Below, piece by piece: positions 1 through 12,119 of a stretch of DNA of 64,000 bases. The stretch comes from Crocodylus rhombifer (taxonomy: Eukaryota; Chordata; Crocodylia; Crocodylidae): the NCBI GenBank assembly GCA_038503035.1, contig JAVSML010019047.1:1-64000 (forward strand), written 5' to 3'. A model generated the notes under the pieces. The model did no database searches. It was not told the DNA's origin and saw only the letters and a program-made list of their open reading frames with translations. Each line of letters starts with the position of its first letter. Position 1 is the stretch's first letter. The position numbers were made by a program, and so were the translations under genes.

Positions 1-170
1 TTTTTTTTTTTTTTGGTTGGCACCATACAGAAGTGAGTGGATTCATAGAAGTTTGACAGCCTAAAAACTCTATGAAGATTTATTACTTGATCACATTTAT
101 ATGTTTTAGATCACTGTGAGAGAGTTGTTTTTTGTCTCGATGAAAGTGAATTCTAGGTATTCAAGGTCTT

Positions 171-228
171 ACCCGAAGAACCTTGGTCTGCCTATGTCCT
201 TAGACCAACACAGCTACAACCTACACTC
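171..228 (-). repeat. SINE-like interspersed repeat, copy A (fragment)
   Basis: The minus strand reads gtaggttgtagctgtgttgg followed by tctaaggacataggcag and then a ttctt motif. Nearly the same string occurs on the plus strand at 11,501-11,550. Two dispersed near-identical copies in opposite orientation show that this is an interspersed repeat. Assignment to a SINE class is from general appearance only. Confidence 0.6.
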
Positions 229-579
229 CTGAAGTCCAGGTCTTATGTTTTAAATGATAAATCCCAAGATTTTTGTAATTCATTTAATAAGGAAAATGTG
301 AACATGAAGTAGTCATATAGCTGTTAGTAGAATGGCTGCAACCTTGCTTCACTTGTATGTAATTTGATTATATTAATTAATTCATTTGCCATGAGAATAT
401 TTTAGATCTCATTAGATAAGGCGCTGTGTACAAAAGACAAATGACTTTGCTCCACATGAACAACACTGTATTTACTCAAAACATAAAGAAATTTTGGTGA
501 TGCTGAATCCCTGTTATTTCTCTGTTTTAATAAATACAGTTTGGTGTCTATATTCTTCTCATTGTGTGGGTGCTACCAC

Positions 580-911
580 GGCATATCTACAGGTGCAAAT
601 AATCTGGGAGCAGTTTCTCAAGTAAACTACTCACGAGTAAATTCTCCCAGGCACATGACCACATGGGCAGGGACGTGGGAGCAGATTTGCAGCTCCTAGC
701 AGCAGACAGCTTCTGCTCTCTGCAGACCTACAATGGCTCCTTGCAGCAATTAGGGGGAGCTCTAAGATCCTCCTGGGTGCTAGCCTCCATACCAGGAAAT
801 GTGTCTTCAGTTGTAGTACTCAGGCTGGGAGATCCTTATTTCCCAAGTACCAAATTTACTCACAATTAAAGCCAATTACTACACAGTAAGCACCTGCACA
901 TGTAGACGTGG
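580..911. mobile_element. Candidate non-autonomous DNA element, 'catctaca' TIR family, copy 1
   Basis: The left end reads gcatatctacaggtgca and the right end, reverse-complemented, reads cacgtctacatgtgca, so the ends form imperfect inverted repeats. Related ends occur at about 3,452-3,693 and 44,373-44,627. There is no coding potential. I could not identify target-site duplications, so the superfamily is open. Confidence 0.4.
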
Positions 912-2032
912 ATGCTTGCTGCACAGTAATTAGCTCTACTACACGGTAAAGCATCTTGTGTAGTAGACACACCCCAGTATACTAGAGAAATAGCAAAGTA
1001 GTTATAGGCAAATGACAGTCTTCATTCAAGCATCCGTCTCCAAGGATGTAAGTATTGGACCAAATCTTTAAGCCCTCTTAAGCAGTAGCAGTCAGACCTT
1101 ACTCCAACTAAATTTCTACTGACTTCAAAGTGAGCATTTTCCAATGGAGATCTGGAGTTTGCCAGTTACCCATGTCAGTTGTAAGACACTTACTTTTTTT
1201 ATAAAAGTGTTTTTTCAAGTCTTTGTAAATGAGGCTTAAAGGGGCCAGGTGACTTTCTGGAGGTCATGTTATGATGAGAGCTAGGAACAGAAGTCAGAAA
1301 GCAGAGGTCTTTTATTTCCATATGTGAAAACTAGTAGCATACTTAGGATGAGGAATCTGTGGTGCAGCAGCAGTGACTGGGGAGGGGGCAGGCAAGCCAC
1401 ATCATGGCAGTAGCTGCTGGGGACTTTGAGTCCCCTAGGGCAGGTAAGACTGGCACTCTCAAAACTTACTAGTTACAACTCTGGTGAAAACAACAGTAAT
1501 TCTATTGGTGATAATAGCCTACTGTAGCTTAATAACGCTTGATTTCTTGACTCTCCATATGTTTAGTCATTTTACCCTTGCTTTCTACATGCTTCCTTCA
1601 AAAAGTTTCCATGACAAAATTATGGCCCATCAAATGAGTCAGCTGAAATGTTTTTATATCCAAAGATGCTGTTAATCTGCTGAATCTCAGAAGTGCTATC
1701 TGAATGGTGTTTTGTCTTGCATTCCCTTTTTGAGATTTTCTGAACTCGCATTTACTGCTATTACTTTCTGTTTCAGAAAATGATTCGGTCAGAAGCCTAA
1801 GTGACAAAGTCTTTCCTTGGAATTCAGCTCTGATAACACAAAATGCTGGCTGCCAGTTGCCAGTATCCGGCCACTGAACCAACAATGTTCCAGAAATTTG
1901 AGGAACCTAGAATAGTTGCTTGCATGTTGCTGAAAGCAAAGGCTGCCTTCTTCCTACATTCTAAGTACAGTTTCTTCAAAGACAACTATGTTCTGTAGAA
2001 ACCACAGATGATGTTTCCAAACAATTTTTATT

Positions 2033-2110
2033 CATAGACTCTTTGTAAGGCTGGAAGGGACCGCGGAAGATAATCAGGTCCAGCCCGCTGCACCAGGCAG
2101 GAAAGACGGT
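2033..2110 (-). mobile_element. CR1 LINE 3'-end remnant, antisense
   Basis: The plus strand reads attcatagactc, then ggctggaaggga, then a tcaggtccagcccgctgc motif. This is the reverse complement of the conserved CR1 3' untranslated end. Only about 80 bases are recognisable, which fits a strongly 5'-truncated old insertion. Confidence 0.6.
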
Positions 2111-3451
2111 GATTACCTGATTTAATAAATACATTTAGTTCCTCATTCACTTCCCTTTTAACTGTAAAAGAAATAATTCATTCCTGAAAAATACTGTAGC
2201 TTGGTGAAGTAATTATTAGTGGTTTGTGGAAAAAATGTGGAAGAGTGTTGCAACATTTTCACATCAATACTTGTTAAATATAGAAGTTGTGATCAGATAA
2301 GATGAGACAAATATAGAAGTTGTGATTGAATTTAATGGACTTTGGATTAGATCCTATGGGAAGTGCTCTACTTATTTCATTTGGCTTTTGGATCACACCC
2401 ACAGTCATTAACCATAGAAAGTGTGTACACAGGAGACCCATGTGTGCTTATTCTGAAGTGGTAGGGCTACCTTTTCTATAGTGTCAGCCATGACAACAGA
2501 CAGCTGCTGACAGAGTCCTTGCAATACAGCAATTTTCATATTTGTTCTTCAGATATATTTGCATAGGATACTGGAAGAGATATAGTGGCAGTTATGGCAA
2601 GGATACTCCACTGTGTGTGATATCCTGTGTGTTGAAGCTAATTAAGAGATTACTCAGCATTGGCACCATACAGCCCTCAGAGTCTAACAACAGTTTACCT
2701 GGAAGCAAAAAGTACTACTGAAATGAAACCTATAGGCGCAGAAAGACAACTAAAAATGGCTTAGAACGTAAATCAGTAAGGGAGAATGGAAGACAAGTAC
2801 TTGTGGGGAGGGGGGTATAAATGACTGGGTGGCTTAGAATAGAGAAATAGATGAACAAGTTTGAATGAGAGGGCATGTGAATGTGTTGGGGCTCAATGTG
2901 AGTGGTCAATAGTGAGTAAGTGGAGAACTGACGAGACTGAATTTTGGATGTCCTTGTGATGGAGGGGGTCTGGGAAGTGGGAAGAAAAAGCAAGGAAAGA
3001 GGTGAAAATGAAGGAGAGAAGGAGTGGGCTTCTGGAACAGTGTTGAGAAAAGGGTTTTTTTCTTTTCATGTGAAAACTGAACAAATGTGACATGACACCA
3101 GTGAGATATAACAGGTCTGGACACCCACAACACAGTTCGTACCCTCATTCTTGAGAATCAACACACCTGGAAAATCTAGGGATTTGTTTCTCTTGCTAAA
3201 GAATAAGGAATCAGTCTTAAAACAGTTCAAGATACTTGAATGCTGACATTGAGGAATTTGCCCCCTGTTACCCTCACTAACAAACTACTGCTTTAAGCAA
3301 GAGGTTTGCCCAGTAACAGATGATGACAGCTATCTACAGGCATGAAGCACATTCAGTATGTGGCACACATCGTTACTTAGAGCTGCAGCGAGAGTGCATT
3401 AGCTGTATTAATCTGAAGTCAGGGCAAAGTAGCATCTTATAAACTAATACT

Positions 3452-3693
3452 GGGAGCATCTATACAAGAGGCTAAAAGTGCAATAGACTAATTCTACTGC
3501 ACATTAGCATGTCATGGTAAAAGCTGTGCTAATGCAATAATAAGCAGTAGAATTAGTCTATTGTGCATTAGCATCACAAAAGCATTGTGCACCGGTGTTA
3601 CTAAGCAGCAGTGCCAATATTTGCTTAAGTTAGTACTTGTTATTAAAGGTAATTATGGTGTTATTGCATTAATATATGTGTAGATGTGCCCAC
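3452..3693. mobile_element. Palindromic MITE, 'catctaca' TIR family, copy 2
   Basis: The left end reads gagcatctatacaag and the right end reads tatgtgtagatgtgccc, which are inverted relatives of each other. The interior contains a perfect 20-base inverted repeat at 3,481-3,500 and 3,544-3,563. Copies 1 (580-911) and 3 (44,373-44,627) share the terminal motif. No coding potential is visible. Exact ends are uncertain because no target-site duplication was found. Confidence 0.5.
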
Positions 3694-4727
3694 AGATGCA
3701 TAGCATATGCTTCTCTGAATTAGCTAATCTATAAAGGTCCTGCTCTTCCCTGCCTTCTGCCTGATAGCAGCAAGTTAACATCAATAGCTTTTTTGGTCCT
3801 GGAAGCTAAAGATCTCAAAAATGTTGGTAAATATCCATCTGTTTGCCAGGTTCTGTAAAAGTAGTTAAGTATTTGTTTAGATTATTAAAAACACACGTGA
3901 CCCTACTCCCCCCAAAAGCAATTTAGTTCTTTCCACATCGGTAAAGGTGAATAGGCTTCCCTTAGATTCCTAAAAGAGTTTTGATTTTGAGGACAGATAC
4001 GACTTAGATAAAGTTTCTGAGGTGGATAAGTGAACAGGGACAAACATATTTCTTCTCTATAATCAGAAGCACATTGTGCATTTTGACATAAGTCTTTTCA
4101 TTGGGCTAGACAAAGGATACATTTGGAAGAACACCTAAGGCAGTTTTTCCATGTGTTCCAGGAGTGGGTGTGAGAGGAGAAGCGTAGGGCAGGGGGAAAG
4201 CCCTGAGACCTGCAATCCCTCCATACTTACCACGAGTGAGAGAAGGAGCCTAGTGGGAGCAAGGAGAGTCTCGCCACATTTCTGCAGTGAGTGCTCGTTC
4301 TGGATTAGTAGCAAAAAAGCACAGAGAGGTACTTCTGGTCCTGGAGAGGGGAAGCTAGGGAGAGACAGCAGCATCCAGAGAGGGTGGGGCACAGGTTCAC
4401 ACTGTCCCAGGAGAAGAGTGCAAGGCAGCATGAGGCAGCTGGCATAGGTGGTCAGAGGACCACTGACCACATGAAGTACCCTCGGCTACAGGAAGCCAGG
4501 CAGGTCCATCTGGGTAAAGATGGAAGCCCCGAGGATCTGTGGCACATGGGTGTATGGGCACAGAGTGGACTACATGCTATTGCCAGTGAAAAGGGGAAAG
4601 ACACTCCCCTGCACTGCTGATGCCAAGAGAGTGCGATTTCTCTACTGCACGGTGAGAGAAACCGGTGAGCTACTTCATCCCTCCCCTTCCCCCCTGGACA
4701 AGGGGTAATGCTACCAGCAGGACACAT

Positions 4728-5055
4728 AGGATTGATTTAAGTTGATTTACCCCAGGAATTTCCAGTGAATCACATCAAGTGTAGGGACCCTCAATGAACT
4801 GATTCATGTATATGGCCTCTTACTGAATTGTTTTAAGCATACTGACTCTTAATAAATTGATCCCAGCCTACTGATTTAAGTGTATGGACTCAGGGATCCC
4901 ACTGAATTGAGTGGCTCTAGATCCTGAGTGAAGTGATTTCAGTTGAGTTCACTCTTGGGCTCACTCCAAATGGATTTAAGTTAATTGACCCTGGAAATGC
5001 CAAAGGATTAGTTTAAGGGGTCCTTAATGGAATCTATTTAAATTGATTGATTGGC
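4728..5055. repeat. Degenerate tandem repeat (minisatellite-like)
   Basis: A loose unit of roughly 30-45 bases recurs along this stretch, built around actgaattgatttaagtgta followed by a ggaccct-like string. Instances include aatgaactgattcatgtata, tactgaattgttttaagcat, ctactgatttaagtgtatgg, ccactgaattgagtgg and ggatttaagttaattgaccc. The copies are diverged and the period is irregular, so this is an old decayed array or a clustered low-complexity tract. Confidence 0.5.
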
Positions 5056-5645
5056 AGACTTCAAACAAATTAAATAGGAACGTCTGACCAAGAAAACTAT
5101 CTGTTTAAGCAATGAACCTATTGAGGACTAGGGAAGCCATGGACTGGCAGTGAATCGCTGGTGGAAAGACTTCTCCTAGAGGTAAGCCTAGTAGAGGGAC
5201 ACACAAGGAGAAGTCCATACAGCACATCATGTAGCCTAGCCAGAACAGCTATACAAATACTCAGTAAACTTCCTATAGAAGAGATGAATTTACATTTAAT
5301 GGCACAAACCTGGGCAATAACTCAAAGACCCAGACACATAATCTGCTGGATGTGAGAAGGGTGGGGTGTAAGGGAAGGTGGAGGCTCATGAAAAAAATCA
5401 TCTGAGGAGCACACCCAGACCTACTGGCCAATATAACCAGCTCCCAACCTTAAAGAAAAACACGAAAGGTGTGGCAGGGGAGAACATAACACCAGAGAGT
5501 GGTAGTACTGACCTTCACTGTGATGACGTGCTTCGGTAACACATCAGGCAGGAGAGAGACAAAGCCATATATCACCTGAGGGGAGTTAGGAGGCTTTAAT
5601 TAGAATGTAACTACTCTAATTAAAGCACGGTAGCGTAGCATAGAT

Positions 5646-5880
5646 TAGCACCACCCCCCATAGTGAGGGAGAGGGTAGGGACAGGGGCTGTCCAGGTGGG
5701 GTGGAGGCAGGGGGGCCAGAGCTGTGGGTCATGGAGAGGGAGGGGGCTCCTGCTACTGCTTGCACCCCAGGAGGGTGGGGGGGGGTGCTCCCCAGATCTG
5801 TGTGGGGTGGGGTGGGCTCTATGTGGCTCTTCTCAGCAGGGGTTGGGCTTGGAGTGGGTGCTGGCAGTGCTGGGAGGATG
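5646..5880 (+). repeat. G-rich tract with G-quadruplex potential
   Basis: Several runs of three or more G lie close together, including ggagaggga, gcaggggggcc, gagggaggggg and ggtggggggggg at about 5,774-5,787. The plus strand could form G-quadruplexes. It sits in an AT-rich background with no gene start nearby. Frames across it give only low-complexity Gly/Trp-rich peptides and are not genes. Confidence 0.45.
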
Positions 5881-6106
5881 CTGCATCCACCCTAAATTTC
5901 ACTGCTACTCCACTCCCAGTGCCACCACTGCTAGACATAGGCATGAGTGAATCAAGAGTCCGGCTGGGGCCTGGACAGAAAGGGGGCCCAAAAATGGTAA
6001 TTTTTTTTCTGTTGTCCAATTATTATTATCATTATCTCTGGTGAAGCAGGGCCCAATACTAAAAGTTCATCTGGGGCTGCCAAAAGTCAAGGTATGGTGC
6101 TGATAC

Positions 6107-6387
6107 CAGTGATTCTCAACCAGGGGACTGTGGCACCCTGGGGTTGCCACCAGATCCTTTGAAGGATGCCACAAAATGTGAGGAGATAAACAGTCAAGCG
6201 CAGGCTTAGGTTTGTCCCTACCCAGCTAATCCCTCATGTCCACTTCCCAGCCTCTGCAAGAAGTGAACACTACAATATAGAAATTACTTTTTGAAACTGA
6301 ATGTCACTCAATTCAGGAAAGTCATGGAAGGGTGATTCAAGTCCTATGAGAGGTGCTTTAAAGTCCAAAAAAGGTTGAGAACCATTG
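6107..6387. mobile_element. hAT-type MITE (cagtggttctcaacc family)
   Basis: The left terminus is cagtgattctcaacc and the right terminus is ggttgagaaccattg, forming 15-base inverted repeats typical of non-autonomous hAT elements. The flanks gctgatac and atctatac share only the last four bases, so the 8-base target-site duplication is eroded. A related copy with a perfect duplication lies at 52,573-52,821. No coding capacity is present. Confidence 0.7.
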
Positions 6388-6774
6388 ATCTATACACCTG
6401 TGTAAAGCTGGTAGAACTCTACCAACTCTGATGAAGTTATTTCTTCAAATAAGAAGTTAATTCAGCTTCATCATTTATTTTCCTCTGGACAAACAACTTT
6501 TTTCCACTATTGTCTTCTTTCCACACCACTGTGCCATTGATGTAAATATATGCAACATTTTTTTTGCCCAGGGAGCATTTAGATCTCACTTATATTATTA
6601 GTTTAATCCATGCCATCTCAGATGGAGTTTATTTCTATACAGAGTACAATATGACCAAGTATTTTCAACAAGGAAAGTAAAAATTGCAGAGTTTGGATCC
6701 AATTCTTGGCCTACTCTTTTGTGGACTTCCCTTTCTGCTTCTTTGCTGACTTGCACCTAGAATTTAGGCCTCTT

Positions 6775-6960
6775 GGTCACCACAAATACAACACTGGACT
6801 AGGATTCAAGTGAGTCATCTTTTATTCCTAGCTCTAACACTGACCTGTTGACAAACTGTGGGTAAGTCACTTTACTTCTGCATCTCAGTTTACCCATCTG
6901 AATATGAAGATAATAGTGTGTGACCATTCTTTGAAAAACTACTAGGATAGATGAATGAAT
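6775..6960 (+). mobile_element. MIR-type (CORE) SINE remnant
   Basis: The order of strings matches the ancient MIR SINE: actaggattcaagtg, then ctagctctaacactgacctg, then gggtaagtcacttt, ctcagtttacccatctgaat and a gataatag tail. The middle and 3' part are well preserved; the tRNA-like head is not clear. The insertion predates crocodilians if the family assignment is right. Confidence 0.65.
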
Positions 6961-7182
6961 GAAAAGTATGATTTAAAAGTTACTCATTAGCATTATTTTT
7001 ACTTTTTCAAATCAGTTTTTTAGCATCTCTAGTTGAGAATAATTGCAGCTATAAATAATTGGTGGGACCAAACTTATCCACATTCATTTGCACCTGAAAC
7101 TTGCACTTCAAATAAAGGAAATCAGGTTTTCAAAATACGGCTTTTTTAAAAAGCCTAATAGGAAGTCAGTTCCTTGAGACAG

Positions 7183-7450
7183 GCTATAAACGTAACACAC
7201 CTTTCCCCTGGACCAGTCTACCTCAACCATATGAGAGTCACCCACCCCCAACTTTTACGCATTTGGCTGTCCCCCAGTTGAGAACCACTGTTGTGCTGTC
7301 TTGACTTACCGCAGTGGTTCTCAGCCAGGTGTCACCTCTACTGCCATCAGGTAAACAGCCCCCATGTAGCTGTCTGAATAGCCAGACCAGGAAGGGCTAA
7401 GGCATATACTCACTGTCCTGCCTCATAGTGTTCTCTGGTTAGCCAAAAGC
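7183..7450. mobile_element. Two hAT-type MITE fragments end to end
   Basis: A right terminus (cagttgagaaccactg) ends at 7,290, and a new left terminus (cagtggttctcagcc) begins at 7,312. The matching partner ends could not be located with confidence, so both are reported as fragments of the same terminal-repeat family seen at 6,107 and 52,573. Confidence 0.45.
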
Positions 7451-7869
7451 AGGCAGGGGAGCCGGCTTATGCTGTACCCTTTGCTGTCCAACCCTGCATG
7501 GCAGCACCACAGCAATGAAGTTTGGTGCCTGGGGCAAAGCCCACAGCAGCAGCTCACCCCACGCACAGATCCGAGGGGCACACTCCCCCCCATGCTTGCC
7601 TGGGAGTGCACACAACAGTAGGAGCTGCCCTTCCCCCATCCCTGTGCCCGCCCAATGAGTCTCTCATGGCTCCATCCCATGCCCTGCCTCAGCTGGGCAG
7701 TGCTGTTGGTGCCCCTTCGTTTTGGTGCCTGGGGTGGTCGCCCTGCTCACCCCTCCCTTGCTAGCGTATTGCTGCATGGTGTCACCCAGAAGCAGAGGTG
7801 TGCAGGCCAGATGGAACTTTGCAATCCTATGGGAGGAGAAAATCTGGCTGCTTTGTGTTATTTGGGCTC

Positions 7870-8100
7870 TTTCTGAAAAATGTCAAAGCGAGGTCAATAA
7901 AGGGTCATACTCAAGTTGCTTAGGAGCTTAAACCCCATGTTCAAAAGGGACTAGCTCATTGAAATTGATGGGGTAGGCACTGAACCTGATTAAGTGCTGC
8001 TGAAAATTCCACCGGGCTCTGTGTATGTGTAGGAGTCCAGAACCTTTTGAAAATGTGGTCCCTCTGCCTAAGTTACTTTTGAAAATGGGAACAAGTTGCT
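7870..8100. repeat. Ancient interspersed repeat, family not named
   Basis: Recurring strings of the type cttttgaaaatg, cttaggagcttaaacccc and cattgaaattgatggg alternate on both strands. This pattern is familiar from old amniote DNA-transposon fossils. I recognise the pattern but cannot assign a family from sequence alone. There is no coding potential. Confidence 0.35.
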
Positions 8101-9993
8101 TTCAAAAAAATCTTCCTTTTAAGCTCCAAAATGCAATGGCCTTCTTTTGGAGCATCAGAGGAAGAACTCAATATATACACATATGCAAATGCTTTGAATT
8201 TGACTCTGTTGCCTAACTACTGTCATGTGAAAACATGAGCCAGCAATAACTAGAGACAGATGCTAGCAGAAAGACTGATCAGCAGCTATTCAACTGGACT
8301 GCCCTCAGGACTCAAGGTCCTTGTGCCAATCTGAGGGTCTTGCTGCCTAGGAGTTGATTCTTTCACAAGTAGAGCCAAGACACTGAAGCTACAGGAATGC
8401 TTGATGAAATCTTGACACCAGCACTTGAATCCCGGTGCTGGGTAGTGTTCTAGAACGCTGGGTGCTGCCGTGCAAGGTAATTGTGAGTTTTCTATGACCA
8501 CTTCATGAAAGTTCTTCCCACAATCTGCAGGGAGGGAGAAACCTCAGCCTGCCCTGCCAGTATCCTGCCTTCTCTTCCCAGTTTCCACCCCACCGCCCCA
8601 CCGCCATAATAAAAAGAGAACAGAAGAGAAGCCAGGACTATCTGTATATACTTGAACTTCAAAGGACAAAAGAGGTAAATTATTTCCTGTTCACCTAGTT
8701 GGGAATTTTCCAGTTTTGCCTTTTCTTTCCTGGTTTAGGTTCACTAATTTGTTATACTGGTTCTGAGTGAATTTAGCAGCATAACTTCCAGGTGTGTCTA
8801 TAGGATCAGGGTTGAATCCAAATTTGGACCTCACTGCGAACTGAAGTTAAGGGGAACATACTAACAAATAATTTTCTCTGGAGGGCGTAAATGGTTCAAT
8901 ATTTCTGGGCTGGTATACTTTAAACTTTTTTCTTAAAATAGCACATTGATATATATATGATTTTTAGTAAAGACTGACAGCAATCTCATATTATTAGGGA
9001 AGGTACACAATCATGTAAAAAGTGCAAGTATTCTGTCAGCTCCATGAACCACAGCTCCACGAACAACTTACACAAAGATTGTTGGAATTTGCCAGGTATT
9101 ATATAAAGGAAAGCACAGTTCAAACATACCCCGACCAAATTCCAGAAACAATTCTGCTAATTCCCTCACAAATTCATTTTGGAGATTCAGCATACTATTT
9201 ACTTAGGACACAAACCTTGAGAAGGAGCCTTTGGGCCTCGTTACATGTTCATTTTAGGTGGTTCCTGGAGCTCTTAACCCCTGGATTATCCACACATTAA
9301 CACCTGAAACTAGTTCCAAGCACATTTTAGGCAGCTTAAAGTTACACCACTCCAGGGCAGATTTATCTCTAATCATTGGTGACACATAGGGGGTGCATGC
9401 GGGTGCATGTGTACCCCCTGAGATCAGCCCTGCACCCCCTGGAAATGCCAGCTGCAAAACCATAAGTGCCAGCGGAAGTGCACTTCGGGCTTCACCGCTG
9501 GTTCAGTGATCGGCAGCTGGAGGACCCGCCCTCAGCAATCTGTGCCCCCCAGACTCAGGAGGCACCAGTCACCCATGTCTCTGATCCATGTTACCTAGCT
9601 CATGTTCCATTAATGTGTGGCCACTCCCCACAAATGAACTGCCCAAGCTGCAGTCCTTCAGCATCTCAGGATGCGGTGTCTCCTCCCCACCCTCCTTTTC
9701 TGTGTGGACAAATTTTCTTGAACTCTACTGCCCTAGATGGTGGTGCTAACACTAAGCCAACTCCCCATTCAGCCTCTGGTGATATGACCTTTCCACTTGC
9801 AGGGGTACAACCCTGGCAAGCAGCCTGCAGAACATATACTACCTAGCCAGGTTGCAGGGCACAGATAGGTCTAGGAGTGGGTTTTAGGGGGAAATTTCTT
9901 CTTAAATTCCTGGGGTTTTTTTACTTCTTTTTATTTTATCCTTCAGAGGCTGCCTTCTTTCATTTCACCATGCTTCCCCAACCCTGACTTCTT

Positions 9994-10430
9994 TTCATAG
10001 ATTTCATAGATTTCATAGACATTAGGGCTGGAAGGGACCTCGGGAGATCATCGAGTCCAGCCCCCTGCCCAAAGGGCAGGAAGTCAGCTGGGGTCATAGG
10101 ATCCCANNNNNNNNNNATCCAATTTACTCTTGAAGGTGTTCAATGTAGGTGCTTGAACCACCTCCACTGGCAGACTGTTCCAGATCTTGGGGGCTCGGAC
10201 AGTAAAGAAATTCTTCCTTATGTCCAGCCTGAAACGGTCTTGCAGGAGTTTGTGACCGTTCGACCTCGTCATCCCTTGGGGCGCTCTGGTGAACAAACGT
10301 TCCCCCAGATCCTGGTGGTCACCCCTGATAAACTTATAGGTGGCCATCACATCACCCCTGAGCCTGCGCTTTTCCAGGCTAAAGAGTCCCATGGCTCTCA
10401 GCCTGTCATCGTAAGATCTGTTTTCTACCT
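9994..10430 (-). mobile_element. CR1 LINE 3' part, antisense, with an assembly gap
   Basis: The minus strand encodes a conserved CR1 ORF2 C-terminus, with readable pieces RLRGDVMATYKFIRGDHQ, GHKLLQDRFRLDIRKNFFT and WNSLPVEVVQAP, followed by the CR1 3' UTR and an atttcatag terminal repeat near 9,995-10,018. The reverse transcriptase core is absent, so it is 5'-truncated and dead. It is well preserved, suggesting a relatively young insertion. Ten Ns fall at 10,107-10,116. The sister fragment at 26,145-26,310 belongs to the same subfamily. Confidence 0.85.
10107..10116. other. Assembly gap (10 N)
   Basis: Ten ambiguous bases lie inside the CR1 copy, between the 3' end of its ORF2 and its 3' UTR. 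The sister CR1 copy near 26,181 has 11 bases between the same flanking strings, so the gap length is close to real but probably one base short. Confidence 0.95.
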
Positions 10431-11500
10431 CCCATTTTATTACCCACTCCATCCCATTAACTCTCCACCTCCTAGCTTCATGTTCTTACCCACTCCCCCC
10501 AAAACCCATGTCTCACACACCATCACCTAGAGCAGGGATAGAAATCTGTCCTGGCCATGGGCCCTTTAGTGTCAACTCACAGTTACAGCTCCTGGTCTTG
10601 CCCCTGCTCACTAGGTCTCAGTGGCAAGGCACAGCTGTGCAGGGTGGGGGCAGTCAGAGAAGGCTGTTATGTTTAAGGTGTGTCTGCTCCAAACTTGAGC
10701 TAGCACTAACACTTATCAACATTTGAGTAGATCTAAGTTCAGGGTGTAACAAGGCCTTTAGAACACAGTTCTACTCTGTCTACTGACCACAAGAAATTCT
10801 GAAATTAACATTTATGAGCATTTTTGGGGAGCTACATGAACTGCAGTTGCAACATGATTTTAAATGTACTTAGGAATATCTAGGAGCAACTGTGTTTCCT
10901 TGATGCTAGAGAAGCAATAAATCCATAAAAAGGTTTGTAGTAAGGAAACTATTAGGATATAGGCAGAGTGCTACTGGTCTCACATCTTCAAGCACCAAAC
11001 ATGCTTATCTCAAAATTTGCATCCTGATGTAGCATATCGGTGTTGAAAATGTCTTCAGAGAGCTTCTAGAACTGTCTAGAGATGTGATAACTGGGTACTC
11101 TGAAGAAACAAACATCAAGTCCCTAAAACCAATTATCTTTAGATAAAGAAATTAAAACTCCTAAATGGCCATTTGCAATGTGATACATGATACCGCACAT
11201 CTACAAGCCCACTTATTAAGCAGATATTAATTTGTGGTATTACATGACCATGCAGTAGGTCTTTCCAAGGTATAGGCAGAATGTTATCTAGTTTCTTTGC
11301 ATATCCTAGTTTTAGCAGGAAGATTGCAACTGGGCAACCTACACAGTAAATTCATGGTTGCGTTGTCTTCAAAAGAAAACAGCTGTATTCTCCTGTGGAA
11401 CTCCAGAGCTCTCTAGTGAGTCCTTCATATTGCAACAATATGATTTTCTTTTTTATAAAATGAGTGCACAGTATATACATGATATGATAGTTTGAGGGGT

Positions 11501-11612
11501 GTAGGTTGTAGCTATGTTGGTCTAAGGACATAGGCAGACAAGGTTCTTTGGGTGAATCTGAGATCTTTTCTCATCTAACAAAAGATATCAGATTCACCCA
11601 AGGTAGCTTGAC
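11501..11612 (+). repeat. SINE-like interspersed repeat, copy B, ending in a hairpin
   Basis: It begins with gtaggttgtagctatgttgg and tctaaggacataggcagaca, the same strings as copy A at 171-228. The 3' part contains 22-base inverted arms at 11,548-11,569 and 11,580-11,601 with one mismatch and a 10-base loop. The second arm looks like an inverted copy of the element's own tail. Confidence 0.6.
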
Positions 11613-12119
11613 AAGTTTGGAGACTGGCCTATTGTGTTAAGCCCTAACCCCTTTTAGTTTTTTGAGCTAATTGAGGGAAGAACTATTTCAGCTGACTAAA
11701 AGTAGGCTTTTTCTTCTTCTGGCATTTCCCTCCATCCACTTCCTTTATAATTTGTCTAGCCTTCACATAGAGGAGTGATGAGAAGAGATAAAGCTAAAAT
11801 CCAGCAAAACTTTACTCCCACAAGTAATTCTGACTTACATGATTAGGGTTTACATGATATATTTCTATTGTACAATTTGGTGGAATTTTGTGGAGAGGCA
11901 GAGAGAGGAAGAGTACAGCTTTGTTCTTCCTGTGCATTGAAAATCCTTCTGTAGTACAGATTGCCCCGGTGTACTTTAATGCAGTATAGTCTGAAAAGGG
12001 AGTGTAAAATATCGTATGGACTTACTTGTTCAGAGGCTTATCCTTAAATCAGTCTGTACACAGGAGTCTCACTGAAATCAGAAGAATACAGAATGGATTG
12101 GAGCCTTATTTCTGTAGTC

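Noticed and set aside
4135..4727. Cluster of overlapping open frames of 62-111 codons on both strands
   Set aside because: Frames overlap on opposite strands, have no family motif, and no supporting exon structure; likely chance in a G-rich stretch.
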